DNA of 64,000 nt from Silene conica (taxonomy: Eukaryota > Streptophyta > Magnoliopsida > Caryophyllales > Caryophyllaceae): NCBI GenBank assembly GCA_029255685.2, contig CM055311.2, positions 21,447,703 to 21,511,702 of the forward strand, read 5' to 3'. A program made the position numbers and the translations under genes. This document shows, in pieces, positions 11,608 through 22,220 of this stretch. The notes beneath the pieces were generated by a model. It was not told where the DNA came from. It saw nothing but the letters and a program-made list of their open reading frames with translations, and made no database searches. The stretch's first letter is position 1. Each line of letters begins with the position of its first letter.

Positions 11608-12338
11608 AAGGCCTTTTGCTGGGCTTTTGCTCCTTCACTAGTTCACTTGTTCAATTTTTTCTGTTTTTGGGTGCTAACGAATCAACTTTCAAGAGGATTT
11701 TCCTCTTATAACATATGACTAATCTAATACAATAATTGCTCACATTTAATAGTTAATTATATTTGCATTTTAATTTTATTTTGATCACTCAATATCTTAC
11801 GGTGAAATCTGACATATTAATGTGCAAGTCATCAAAATATAGTATTAAGTTATCATATTAATATCATTTTGCACTACTATATTAAATATATTAGTTGGGT
11901 TTTCTGTCATTTAAGCTAGTTTTTATTTATAAAATGATCCTATAAAATAATTTCTAATTCATTTTTGCTAAGGATGTCAACGACCACGGCTGACTATGAC
12001 AAAAATATTTTACAAAAATCAAATTATTCAAAATTTGTTAAGGAAACTTCAAAATTTCATGAAAGACATTCGACCTTATTAAACTTGTTTTAACCTGAAC
12101 TAGTTTTGAAACTTTTACTTTGTGAAATTCATGGTTTTGAATTGCACTTGTGCATTTTTGTCAAATTTTGGTGTTTTCAAAAATATAATGTACTCTTAAC
12201 ACTACTAAAGATAAACATACCCCCTACTTTCATAATTTAAGAACCATATTGATTAGAATTATGATGAAACATTATGATTGAATTTTTAAGTATAGTGTAT
12301 TTCGTAGAGACATTGACAATCAAAGTTCTATAATATTT
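11301..12338. other. Gene-free AT-rich stretch downstream of the LOR gene
   Basis: The segment holds the presumed 3' UTR of the LOR gene, a short ATGT microsatellite (about 11316-11345) and a poly-T run (about 11576-11605). No domain-bearing frame and no element ends were found. Confidence 0.5.
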
Positions 12339-15300
12339 TTTTTGCAACCATCAAGAGAAAAAATATTACAATAGCATAGCCTCCCTAGCCCGGTTATGAG
12401 CATTCTTATTCAAGTTCCTCGGGAGATAACTGATGCTTAAACAGTGAAATAACGAAGCCACTTCATAGAAGTCTCAGATGATATCTTCCACTTGGAAATG
12501 TCGTTGATCTATCCCTGTTAGCTGATAAATATAAGAGAGACAGTCAGAAAAAAGATCGACATGAGTCAAACCTGCATCCTTAGCCCATTGCAACGCCCTT
12601 AAAAGACCTAGGGCCTCTGCCTGAATTGGATATTCCGCTTTAGTTTTCACACCACATTCCCTTTCAATCTCTCCTCTACTATTATATATCACCCATCCCA
12701 GCCCTACATCCAAGTTAATATTCCAACTTGCATCCACCTTTATTTGAACCCTTGAACACCCACTAACCTTTCCAATCACCATTTTTGGATAGGATTCCTT
12801 TATTGCCAATCTTTCTAAGAGTTCTTCGTGCTCCTCCAGTAGTCCTTCCCTTCCTAAACCTTATTCTCATATTCCAATTCATTGACAACACTTCCCACCA
12901 TCAACTCATAATTCATATAGAAAACCGGTGGAAACATATGTTCTCCCTTGAAAAGGGCATTATTCCTCATTCTCCATATATTCCAAATCATAGAAACGAA
13001 CAAGATTATCCTATGATCAGCATCATGTAATTTATGTAAATAACTTACCCAGTTGATAATCCACACTCTTAAAGTAATCCTTTGATTCGGTGTAACCATA
13101 CGTGATTCGCAGTGTAGATCCTGCCCATAATCTTGAAACAATGTGGACAATCCCGGAAAAGATGTTCAAGAATTTCAATCACCTCTTCCCCTCCCATATT
13201 ACAAATTGGGCATCTAAAATCACCCTGTATTCCCTTTTTTGGAATTCAGACCCCACCGGCAAGGTATTAGTGAGAATCTTCCAAATCAGAATCTTCCAGG
13301 TTTGGGGTCCTGGTAATTTCCACAGTTTTTTTCTGCAAAAACTCAAGCCTTATCACCAATCCGATTTTTATCCTTATAAGGCCCCTTCTCCTGTATATAC
13401 TCCTGGAAAGGAAGACCGTACCCACTCTTAACCGTATAATCCCCCATCCCATTATAATGCCACAAAGCCTTAGCACGTATACTCAAATTGCTTATCGGCA
13501 TTGCAATAACTCTCTGAGCACCCCCCCTCCTTAAACAGGTATGAAATAAAATCTACATCCAACCCTCCTTTATCCGTCTTCAAATTTGTTAATCTCAAAT
13601 CTTTCAAATAGCACATCTCCTGTCCCAAAAGTTCATTCTTCGGTTTAGAAGAATTACCCCCAACCCACCTTGTTGTCCAAATGTTAAAATTTGAGCGTAT
13701 TCCTGGCTTCCAACTCATTCTTTCTTTAAGGAAATTTAAACCATAACAAATACTTCTTTGATCCCATAACCCACTTCTTCTTCGTACTATATTCATCATC
13801 AGCCTAAATGCCACATCTTTCTCTAGAAACCACAGCAAAATAAGACTTTTCATTATTTATCAAACGCCATGCTCGTTTAGCCAAAAGCGCCTTATTGAAG
13901 TACCTTATATCCCGATTTCCAAGTCCGCCCTCTCTTTTGGATAACCCCCAAAACTTTCCACTATATCAATGGATATGCCTCCATGATCTACATCCAGTCC
14001 ACCAAGAAAGTGATAATAAAGAATTAATTCTTATTGCCACAAGTACTGGTAAAACAAATGCCGATAGAAAGTAATTAGAGAGAGTCGATAAAACTGAGTT
14101 GATCGGAGTCGGCCTTCCCGCTGATGAAAGATAGATTCCATTCCAAGAAGACATCCTTTGTACCACACTATCCACCAAACCTTGGAAAAAAAATTCTTAT
14201 TCCACCACTTAAATCTGTCGGGATACCAAGATACTTACTAATACCCTTATTATTTCTCAACTTAAAATTTCTCAGACAAGACAGTACCTTTTGTAGAGTA
14301 GTATTCGGACTAAAACCATTCCAAATTTATTCTCATTAATAACCTGACCAGAGAAGAAACAATATTCTTTAATAATCATGGCCAAGTTCTTTGCAAATGA
14401 TTCCCTGTTTTCCAAAAAGAAAATCGCATCATCCGCAAAGAATAAATGAGTGAACCGTTCGGCCCCATCTGCTAACCTTAAATCCCGCAAAAGATTTCTT
14501 TCTTAAGCATACCTTACAAATTCTGATAACACCTCCATACGTAGCACAACAAGTATGGTGATAAAGGATCACCTTGCCTTAAATCACATAACGGCCTAAA
14601 TTGGTTTAGAGGCTTCCCATTTAATATCACCTCATATATATGACACTGTGGTGACACAGTTCATAATAAGCTTAATCATCTTATTAGGAAAACGAAACTT
14701 TTCAAGCACCAAACTTAGGAAATCTCATCTAATCCTACCATAGGCCTTCATATTAATCTTGGACGCTAATTTCCCATACTTTCCCTTCCTCTGTGAATTG
14801 ATCCGGAATAAGGCCTCATTAGCCAAGAGAATATTATCACTGATATTTCTACCACTAATGAAAGCTCTCTGAAATTCTCCAACAAGATACTACATCACCC
14901 TGGAAATTAAAGTCGATTGGTAATACATTTCGAGATAATCCTCATAAAAAAATTACTTAAGCTGATTGGCCTGTAATCCGTCACTTCTTCAGGGTTCTCA
15001 CACTTCGGAATTAGGGTAATACATGTTCTACTTGCTTCTTTCAGAACATACCCAGAATTTAGCACAGAAAGTGCTGCCCTATAAAAATCCTTCTTAATAG
15101 TAAACCAACACTTTTGGAAGAAAACTGTTGGTATACCATCAGGTCCCGGTGATTTAAGAACACTAATGTGAAAAACTGCATTTTTAACTTCATTAGGAGT
15201 AAAGGGTTTATTAAGTCTCTCAATATCAACATCCCTCACTATACTCCGTAAATGACTCACATAAGATTGTAAATCCCCCTCAACATGAGAGCGCCTTCCA

Positions 15301-15430
15301 TCATCGCTTGGACAGAGAATACTTTTAAAATGATTTTGAAAAGCCTCACTAATTTTATCCACATCATATTCCCATTGACCCAAACCATTTTTGATACCCA
15401 AAATATAATTTCATCTTGCCCGACCGTTAA
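12339..15430 (-). mobile_element. 5'-truncated L1-type LINE, second family
   Basis: On the minus strand, from high to low coordinates, it shows the pre-RT region and RT start (14907-15401: KSPGPDGIPTVFFQKCW, LIPKC, TDYRPISLSN), the catalytic FADDAIFF block (about 14440-14410), connection parts (14178-13966, 13853-13470), a zf-RVT-like region with W..W..RNNALF (13150-12854) and RNase H (12809-12474: KVDASWN, GLGWVIYNSRGE, AEALGLLRALQWA, LFSDCLS). A short T run at 12339-12347 fits the poly(A) tail. The frame is broken in many places and the endonuclease is missing. Element D begins exactly at 15431, so the 5' part may have been cut by that insertion. Sequence similarity to the LINEs at 925 and 4202 is low. 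Confidence 0.85.
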
Positions 15431-16411
15431 TGTAACACCCCGTTATTTTACGAGCGGTAATTTTTAAGAATTTAAAATAATATTTCGGAAATTTAATATA
15501 TTTAAATTATTTTTCGTAAACTTAAATTTAAGAAAAACCTATAAGTTCCATTTTAAGATTTAATAAGTCTTAATTAAGATGTTATTTCTTCACTTGACAT
15601 TTCTAATTTTAAGACAATCCCAACTCAAACCCGCTTTCCCCACTTAAATGCCGACTTCACATTTCCATATAAAAAGAAAAGTTGGGAGAACACTATTCAT
15701 TCACCATCTTCATTTCCTAAACCTAAAAACCCCAATCTCCATTGTTAAGCTTCCAGTTTCACAAAGATCACCATAGAAGACTCATTTCTTATCGAAATCA
15801 GGTAATTCTTTCGCCTATGGATTCCTAGAACCGTCGCCGTCGTTTTAAGACCTTCAATTGCGCAAATCGAGACAGACGTATTCCAGCCTGTTTCTCCTTT
15901 CTTGAAATTCGTCCTCTAAATCGGGTTTTCTTTGTTTGTAGGAGGTGATTTAGAAGACCCGGACGTTGACTCGGAAATTATTGAGGATAGCTTGGAGGAT
16001 TAGCTTGCTCAAGGTAACCTTAATGAGTAAATTCGGCTTTTGTCATAAACTTTGTGATTTTGTTAATTTTGATGATAGTAACATGATTATAAAAGATGAT
16101 TTCTATGTTTGGTTGAGTAGATGATGTTTGTATTCTGAAATTGGTGTTAGAATCATGCTAGGATTGTTGGTTGATATTCCTCACATGTTAAGAATGACAC
16201 TTGTGTTGTTAGATGAATGTTTGATTGAGAAAAAAAGATTTAATTCATGGGTTTTGTTAAGGAATCAAGGAATTGTTCATATGTTGAAGTTAGTATGCTT
16301 GTTTGTGATGGATTGTGGCTATTGTATGCTAGAATTGGTGGTTAGAAGTTGTCTTACGAGTTTTGGTTAAGCTTATAATGCGTAAAAATGGCGTTTTCGT
16401 GTACATGACAT

Positions 16412-16503
16412 CTCAGCCGGTCGGCCGACAGCCGGTCGGCTAACCGCCCGAGAGTCCCGTGTCTTTGAAATTTGAGATTCTGCGAAAATTAGTATCAGGT
16501 GCC
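16412..16503 (+). repeat. GC-rich palindromic module in the D LTR (first unit)
   Basis: This unit contains AGCCGGTCGGCCGAC followed 15 bases on by another AGCCGGTCGG and then a GAGAGTCCC-like tail. Related units of about 80-90 bases continue at 20725-20926 and 29322-29440, on the other side of the nested insertions, ending in CCGGCTGAGAACCC or similar. Read without the insertions they form one tandem array inside the D LTR. Confidence 0.65.
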
Positions 16504-17719
16504 TGTAACACCCACATAACCCAAGGACTTTAGGTAGGACCGTCAGCTTATGTAAGTGTCACCATATCAGTTTCTTGAGGTATGATAATCAAGATAAACA
16601 AAATTGTACCAATTATTATAAAGTCTAACAAATGTATGAATACAACAAAACGTCAAAATGTATAAAGAATATCCAAAATAAACATCTATGTAAAAGTATG
16701 CGGAAGTTAAAGCTACAACTCTTCTAGGTGATGTGTGATCCCATCCATCCCACATGTTAGCAAGCATCATCCACGACGCACCTGAGAGTCTGCTCACCAA
16801 TTACATGGATCATCACAGAAAGAAACACCACAAACGTCAGAATTTGATATATGCGACGGTCTCACAACAACAGTAATAAACATAATCTGATACAATCACT
16901 TTCACTGCTATGAACAACAACAACTGATATCACAATCACCATGACGACCTCAAGCCCCATATAAATCCCCCACTTGCTTGCGGCAAGGGGTACCTAGATC
17001 CTTAATGTGCACATCCTCTCCGTGGCGGGTCCCACGAAAAGCGATCGTAGGAGTGAGAGCCGTTTCCCGCAACGGTCCCACCAATATGTTCCCAATATTC
17101 CAAACTCAACAACAGTATACAGTGATATTAGATAAAACAGTACAACCGTCAAAACACATAAACACAGATCTGAGTAGGGAAACCCTACTTCAAGGAATTC
17201 ACAGAAATCTACGCAAGGTTGCCTACCAACGCTCCTCTACGAAACCTCCTCCTATAAACAATGAACATATACTCGAATTACTCTCTAAACATGACTAATG
17301 GACATAATGGTACAATAAAACAAGACTTACTTGAGAACTAAGGGCTAGGCTAGATGATCGGCGCTCCTAAAACTTGCTACGGACTCTTGACGGAGATTGG
17401 AAGGGATGGGGGTGAAAGGGATTAGGGTTTTGAGAAGTTTCTGATTTGTTATAAAATGAGAATTAACCCTCGGTTAATATATATAATTAACCGAAAGTTT
17501 TACTTACCGACAGACCTACTCAGCCGAGTACAACTTACTCGGCCGAGTACAACCTACTCGGACGAGTGCGACTTACTCGACCGAGTACATCATACTCGGT
17601 CGAGTGCGACTTACTCTCCCAAGTACAGCTTACTCGGTCGAGTTCGACTTACTCGGCCGAGTACAGCTTACTCAGTTGAGTAGAGTCACAACTTAGCTAC
17701 GACTAAGAGGGGTATTACA
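16504..17719 (-). mobile_element. LTR F: probable solo gypsy-type LTR
   Basis: It opens TGTAACACCCAC at 16504 and closes GGGGTATTACA at 17719. Read on the minus strand this is TGTAATACCCC..GTTACA, the same terminal style as the chromovirus LTRs in this window. No internal domain follows on either side. The flanks (GTGCC and ATTCC) are not a convincing 5-bp duplication, so the solo-LTR reading rests on the ends alone. It contains a 19-bp palindrome array. Confidence 0.6.
17519..17680. repeat. 19-bp tandem array of CTCGGCCGAG palindromes
   Basis: Nine units start every 19 bases (17519, 17538, 17557, 17576, 17595, 17614, 17633, 17652, 17671). Each unit begins with a 10-base near-palindrome of the form CTCGGCCGAG followed by a 9-base linker such as TACAACTTA. 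Spacing is exact while sequence varies. It lies near the right end of LTR F. Confidence 0.85.
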
Positions 17720-19370
17720 ATTCCAGTCGATCGTGTAATACCTCGTATTTTATTATTAAGTTTATTATTTATTTTGACGTGTTGGTGGTTATTTAACGTT
17801 ACACGCGATAATTTATTTATCGAATAAGTTATATTTTTATATGTGTTAAGTGAAGGGTCGAGTATACGAGTTAGTTAATAGATCGTGTTTTGAATAGATG
17901 TTTGGGCCTCGATATGTGTGCCAACCTAAAACAGCCCATCTCGTTAAACAAACACACAAATACACACAAACCCTCACATACTCAACCTGCCGTCGACATA
18001 TCACAACAACAAAAACCCTAAACCTAATGACTTCGACTGACAACAGCCACCCTCCCTATGCTGCCGCCATAACAGAGGGTAAGAGGGAGGTTCTCACGGC
18101 GGCTTTAGAGTGGTCTAGGAAGGCTCGATTTCATCGTGAAACAGGTAAGTATGTCACGATTTCATCTTCTCTGTTTTGTACTTCTTCTTTTCAATTCTTT
18201 TTACCTTCGTGTAATCGTGCTGACGGTTCTGATCTGCATCTATTATTGTTCTATGATTTGTAGTAGTCATGTTTTGACCATAGTCGAGTAGTCGTTGACC
18301 GTCGTCTTGGGTTGTTTTATCGTTGTGTCAGAGTCAGCATATAGTCGTTTCAGAATAGCGTTGTGAACGTGTAATGTTTATGCATCAATTTGAACTCGTT
18401 CCGTTTACGTCTACTCTTGTTGTTAAGGTGTTTGGTTGGGTGGTAGTCAAGGTGGTTATGGGGTGGTTTTCGTGGCAGGTCTTAGTGTTGTATGTCATCT
18501 TTACAGTGGTGTTCGTTGTGGGTGGGGCAGCGTAAAACAGAGTTACATTCGTGGTGGTTGCTGGTTTCTTAACGTTTGTTGGTGGTGGTGGTGCTAGTCG
18601 ACAGCCACTAGCTTCCTCCCTCGAACCACCGCGGCTCAGAGGCGAGCCCGGTGGTGCCACTGGAGGAGTCAGGGGCTACAATCGGTATAGGGGTGCGGTA
18701 TTTGACAGGGTGTTGGGCACGGTTATGACTGTCAAACAAGGGCTGCTGTTCGTTTTTTTCGGTTATGCGTGTTGCTGTACTCGTGGGTCTGTTGGGCATT
18801 GCGTTATCTTGGTTTATGATTTCATATTATTATTAATTGTATGATTGTCATTATTATTATTACAATTATATGTTGTATTGTTATTAATCTTATATTATCA
18901 TTATTGTTGATATTGTGAGTGGAGTATATTAGTTTATTAAAGTTTTTAATAATTGTTTTTAGTCTTATAAATTATTATTACTAATATCATAATTGGTGTT
19001 GACATAAAAACTAATTGTTGTTAGTAGTAGTGTTGTTATCATGATTAAATTATTATTAGTGTTGTTATGATTTGTAATGTCATGATAAGGTGTTTTGATA
19101 TTATTATTATTATTAATACTAGTCATATTATTGGCGATTGTGGTGGTTAAATTGATTGTCAATGAGCATTGTGATTATTCTTAATTACTTATATTGTTAT
19201 TGTTTTTGATTTAGTAATATTTGGCTATTTGAATTCCTACTATATTTAGTAAGTCTATATATAGTAAGTCTATACGTAGAAAGCTTATAATTGACTAATG
19301 ATGATTGATATGAATAATGAGTTAATGTTAATTGGTATGTATGTGAGTATGTTGATATGTATATTTACGG

Positions 19371-19951
19371 TGTAACACCCCAAGAGTATGAAATATGAGA
19401 TCGTGTGGAGATTCGTCCCACATTGGTAGAATGTGAGGCTTGTGATATGTTTATAATAACTTCCACCCACCACTTAGTAACAAGGCCTTGTGCTTTTGGG
19501 CTTAAGTGAGGACAAGTATTTGGCCCAAAGGTACACATCTCATTTTATTGGGGTTGTGTTACGTCGGTGGCGGGTCGGGTTGTTACAAATGGTATCAGAG
19601 CGACCCTGCGACCGTGTGGTGAGCCTGTGGTCGGGAGTACCCGGGTCACACACCTAGCGGGGGAGGATTCTGGCCCTGGTTGCGGTCAAGTGTGAGGCAC
19701 AACGAGGACGTTGTGTTCTTTAAGTGGGGGAGTTTGTAACACCCCAAGAGTATGAAATATGAGATTGTGTGGAGATTCGTCCCACATTGGTAGAATGTGA
19801 GGCTTGTGATATGTTTATAATAACTTCCACCCACCACTTAGTAACAAGGCCTTGTACTTTTGGGCTTAAGTGAGGACAAGTATTTGGCCCAAAGGTACAC
19901 ATCTCATCTTATTGGGGTTGTGTTACGTCGGTGGCGGGTCGGGTTGTTACA
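19371..19951 (+). mobile_element. TRIM (terminal-repeat retrotransposon in miniature), complete
   Basis: Two 217-bp direct LTRs (19371-19587 and 19735-19951) begin TGTAACACCCCAAG and end GGTTGTTACA. They differ at about three sites. A tRNA-iMet primer site TGGTATCAGAGC lies at 19590-19601 and a purine tract AAGTGGGGGAG lies just before the second LTR. The perfect 5-bp duplication TACGG flanks the whole (19366-19370, 19952-19956). The interior is only 147 bases and encodes nothing. It must have been copied by enzymes of another element. Confidence 0.93.
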
Positions 19952-20380
19952 TACGGTGTGTGATAAGTGTCTCAATTATAAGCATGATGAATGAGTATTT
20001 ACTAGTGTTGTTAATGTATCAATAGAATTTAGTAGTTAGTACTATTTATAGGAACTGACCTCAAAGTGGAGTATTTCTAGCAGCTGTTCGGTTGTCGTTC
20101 TGCAAATTGAGGTAGGGGATATATCTGTGGTTATGTTATGACATGAAGTGTGTATGTGATGCTTATTACGAGATTGTTATAATTGATATTGAATGTGTTG
20201 TAGAATATTTGATTATTATTAATTGTTGTGGAGAACGGGAGTTGTGATACGGGACTTGTGATATGGCCAAGGAAGGTGTGGTGTGATGGAAGGTGTGGTG
20301 TCATGGAGGTGAAGTGGATGACTGAATGATGTGGAGATGGAAGGAAGTGTAATATATCTATTTCGTGTTTTATCTGTTTT

Positions 20381-20420
20381 CCTACTCAACCTCGTGGTTG
20401 ACCCTGTGTATTCGTGTGAC
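20381..20420. other. Conserved island in chromovirus LTRs
   Basis: A stretch of about 40 bases built on CTACTCAACCTCGTGG and TGTATTCGTG occurs here in LTR E, at 56391-56430 in LTR G, and inverted at 41281-41318 and 48683-48720 in the H LTRs, although the surrounding sequence has diverged. Confidence 0.7.
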
Positions 20421-20926
20421 ACCTACGATGATCCGGAATGGGGAGTAGATTCTACAGGAAAGATGGCGCTGTGGGAGCATGGGATGGCGTGAGCACTTGG
20501 ATGGACCGACTTAGAATTAGATCACACACTTCGAAGTTATCAGTTGTATTTTAGTTTCCGCTGTGTAGTAATTGTAACATTAAAGTTTAAATTTTACCAA
20601 TTTTATATAAAGTACTTTGGTTGTTTACTTTGTTGTTCACTACCTCGGTCATTCCGAGACGGTAACAGTCCTACTTATTTGAGAATGTCTGGCTAAAGGC
20701 TCTTAAATAAATGGGGGTGTTACAGATCGGCAGCTGGTCTACAGATTGGCAGCCGGTCTGCCAACCGGCTGATAGCCCCTAAAGATATCTTATGATTTAA
20801 GTTTGAAGGAGTCCTCAGCCGGGTGGCCGGCCACCGGTCCACCGGCTGAGAACCCCTGATGGGTGAAACTTTAAGTGACAATTTAAGGAGGGGTTGTCAG
20901 CCGGTAGGCCGGGGGCCGGTCGACCG

Positions 20927-21927
20927 TGTTGGGGCTGGTGTCCTTGACAATTAAGTACAATGACTTATTAAATCTCTTTAAGGATCACAAGGGCATACTT
21001 TTGTATTATTACCAGTTGATCCACGTTTATCAATAACGGTTGGCTTGCTAGATAAGTTTGACGTTATTGTCATACGGATGGCGGTGATCAACTGGTCCCT
21101 ATACGTCACACCTATAGGACACGTTTGAGAGATGTGAAGGTATGAAAATACAATCACATTTATGCCGGATATGACTAAACAGTTAGTCAGAGGTATTGAC
21201 TATTAAATTAGTCAATAAGATGTTGAGATTATTATTTAATACGGATTAAATAATTTTAGCTAATACGGATTACATGTTTAATTCGTAAATTAAATATAAA
21301 CGGTTATATTTAATTAAATATTGTATTCGCGAATTAATATAAACAGTTATATTAATTTAGGTAATTATACAATATCGTATTTTATCAGACCATTATTAAT
21401 ATATCGACTGTATTAATAACTGATAACATGTTACGATTTATAAATAAAACCCGCGAATAAATTATAGCTAAATGGGTCGAATCACGCATTGGAATAAGGT
21501 AAGAGTGGAAAGCCCACTCCTACCCGACATCAATTTCGGCCGGCCAAGTGTAGTATATAAGGAGAGTCCTTCTCCTTATATCAAATACTCTTGTTGCACT
21601 GTTTAATAAATCTCAAGGTAAAATTAGGGTTTTGAGAATATCTTTTTCCCAAAACTCAGATCTCACATCTAAAACCTCACAAAAGCTCTCCCCATATTGC
21701 AAGGCAATTGGAGAGTATTTTCTAGCACACGCGGCATCATCTCAATCAAGTCTTGGGTGCAAGTTATAGGAGGGAATTTACTTTAATTCCTGTTCTTAGG
21801 CCATAAGCACAAAGGACCAAAGGTTGAATTCTTTTTCTTATCCTTTTAATCTTATGACTATAAACACAACTGTATTTTTCATTATAATCCTGCAAGTTTA
21901 GGGTGAATACATGCTATATTCCCCACA
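20927..21927 (+). repeat. Element A 5' LTR (1001 bp)
   Basis: It opens TGTTGGGGCTGG and ends CCCCACA. The TATA box TATATAA lies at 21554-21560, inside the stem of a perfect 11-bp hairpin (21555-21581). The start corresponds to the inner of two possible LTR starts seen near the 3' LTR. Confidence 0.93.
21555..21581 (+). promoter_or_regulatory. TATA-region hairpin in the element A LTR
   Basis: ATATAAGGAGA and TCTCCTTATAT pair perfectly around a 5-base loop. Compared with the LTR at 1-924, two stem pairs differ and both partners have changed so that pairing is kept. The same hairpin is repeated in the 3' LTR at 28949-28975. Confidence 0.5.
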
Positions 21928-21929
21928 AG

Positions 21930-21942
21930 TGGTATCAGAGCC
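21930..21942 (+). other. Primer-binding site of element A
   Basis: TGGTATCAGAGCC begins two bases after the 5' LTR and matches the 3' end of initiator tRNA-Met, the usual primer for plant copia elements. Confidence 0.9.
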
Positions 21943-22182
21943 AGGCCATGAAAATTTTACTTTTGTGTTTTTCATAAGTTTATTTAAAAGTTTTTTAAAA
22001 AAAAAACTCGTTTCTGCCGCCGTGTCGGTCGGTCGACCAGTTATAGCGGTCGGTCGACCGCCCCTGTGTGAGTTTTCTGTTTTTTTTTCAAAACAGTTTC
22101 CTTTGTGAGAAATCGTGTTCAGAATCTCGGTTTCGTGTTTTGTGGTCGGTCGACCTGTTTTTCGAGTCGGTCGACCATTCTG

Positions 22183-22220
<38 letters not shown>

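Larger units (their letters stand above)
17734..20724 (+). mobile_element. LTR E: solo LTR of a chromovirus-like gypsy element, with a TRIM inside
   Basis: It opens TGTAATACCTCG at 17734, closes GGTGTTACA at 20724, and is flanked by the perfect 5-bp duplication GATCG (17729-17733 and 20725-20729). No internal region is present, so it is a solo LTR. Its body shares blocks with the LTRs of H and G: a TTGGGCCTCG block near the start, a TTGAGGTAGGGG block near 20110 and an ACCTCGTGGTTGACCC block near 20390. The length of 2991 bases includes the 581-bp TRIM and one copy of its target duplication. Confidence 0.88.

Noticed and set aside
15700-16370. Possible host exon in AT-rich sequence after LINE 3
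   Set aside because: It lies inside the D LTR, has no domain, and the 80-residue frame at 16128-16370 is low in complexity.
17519-17680. CRISPR-like regular repeat array
   Set aside because: Units are 19 bases with palindromic cores and no unique spacers, inside a plant LTR; this is a tandem repeat.
16499-17724. Target duplication for LTR F
   Set aside because: GTGCC and ATTCC on the two sides share too few bases to be claimed as a duplication.
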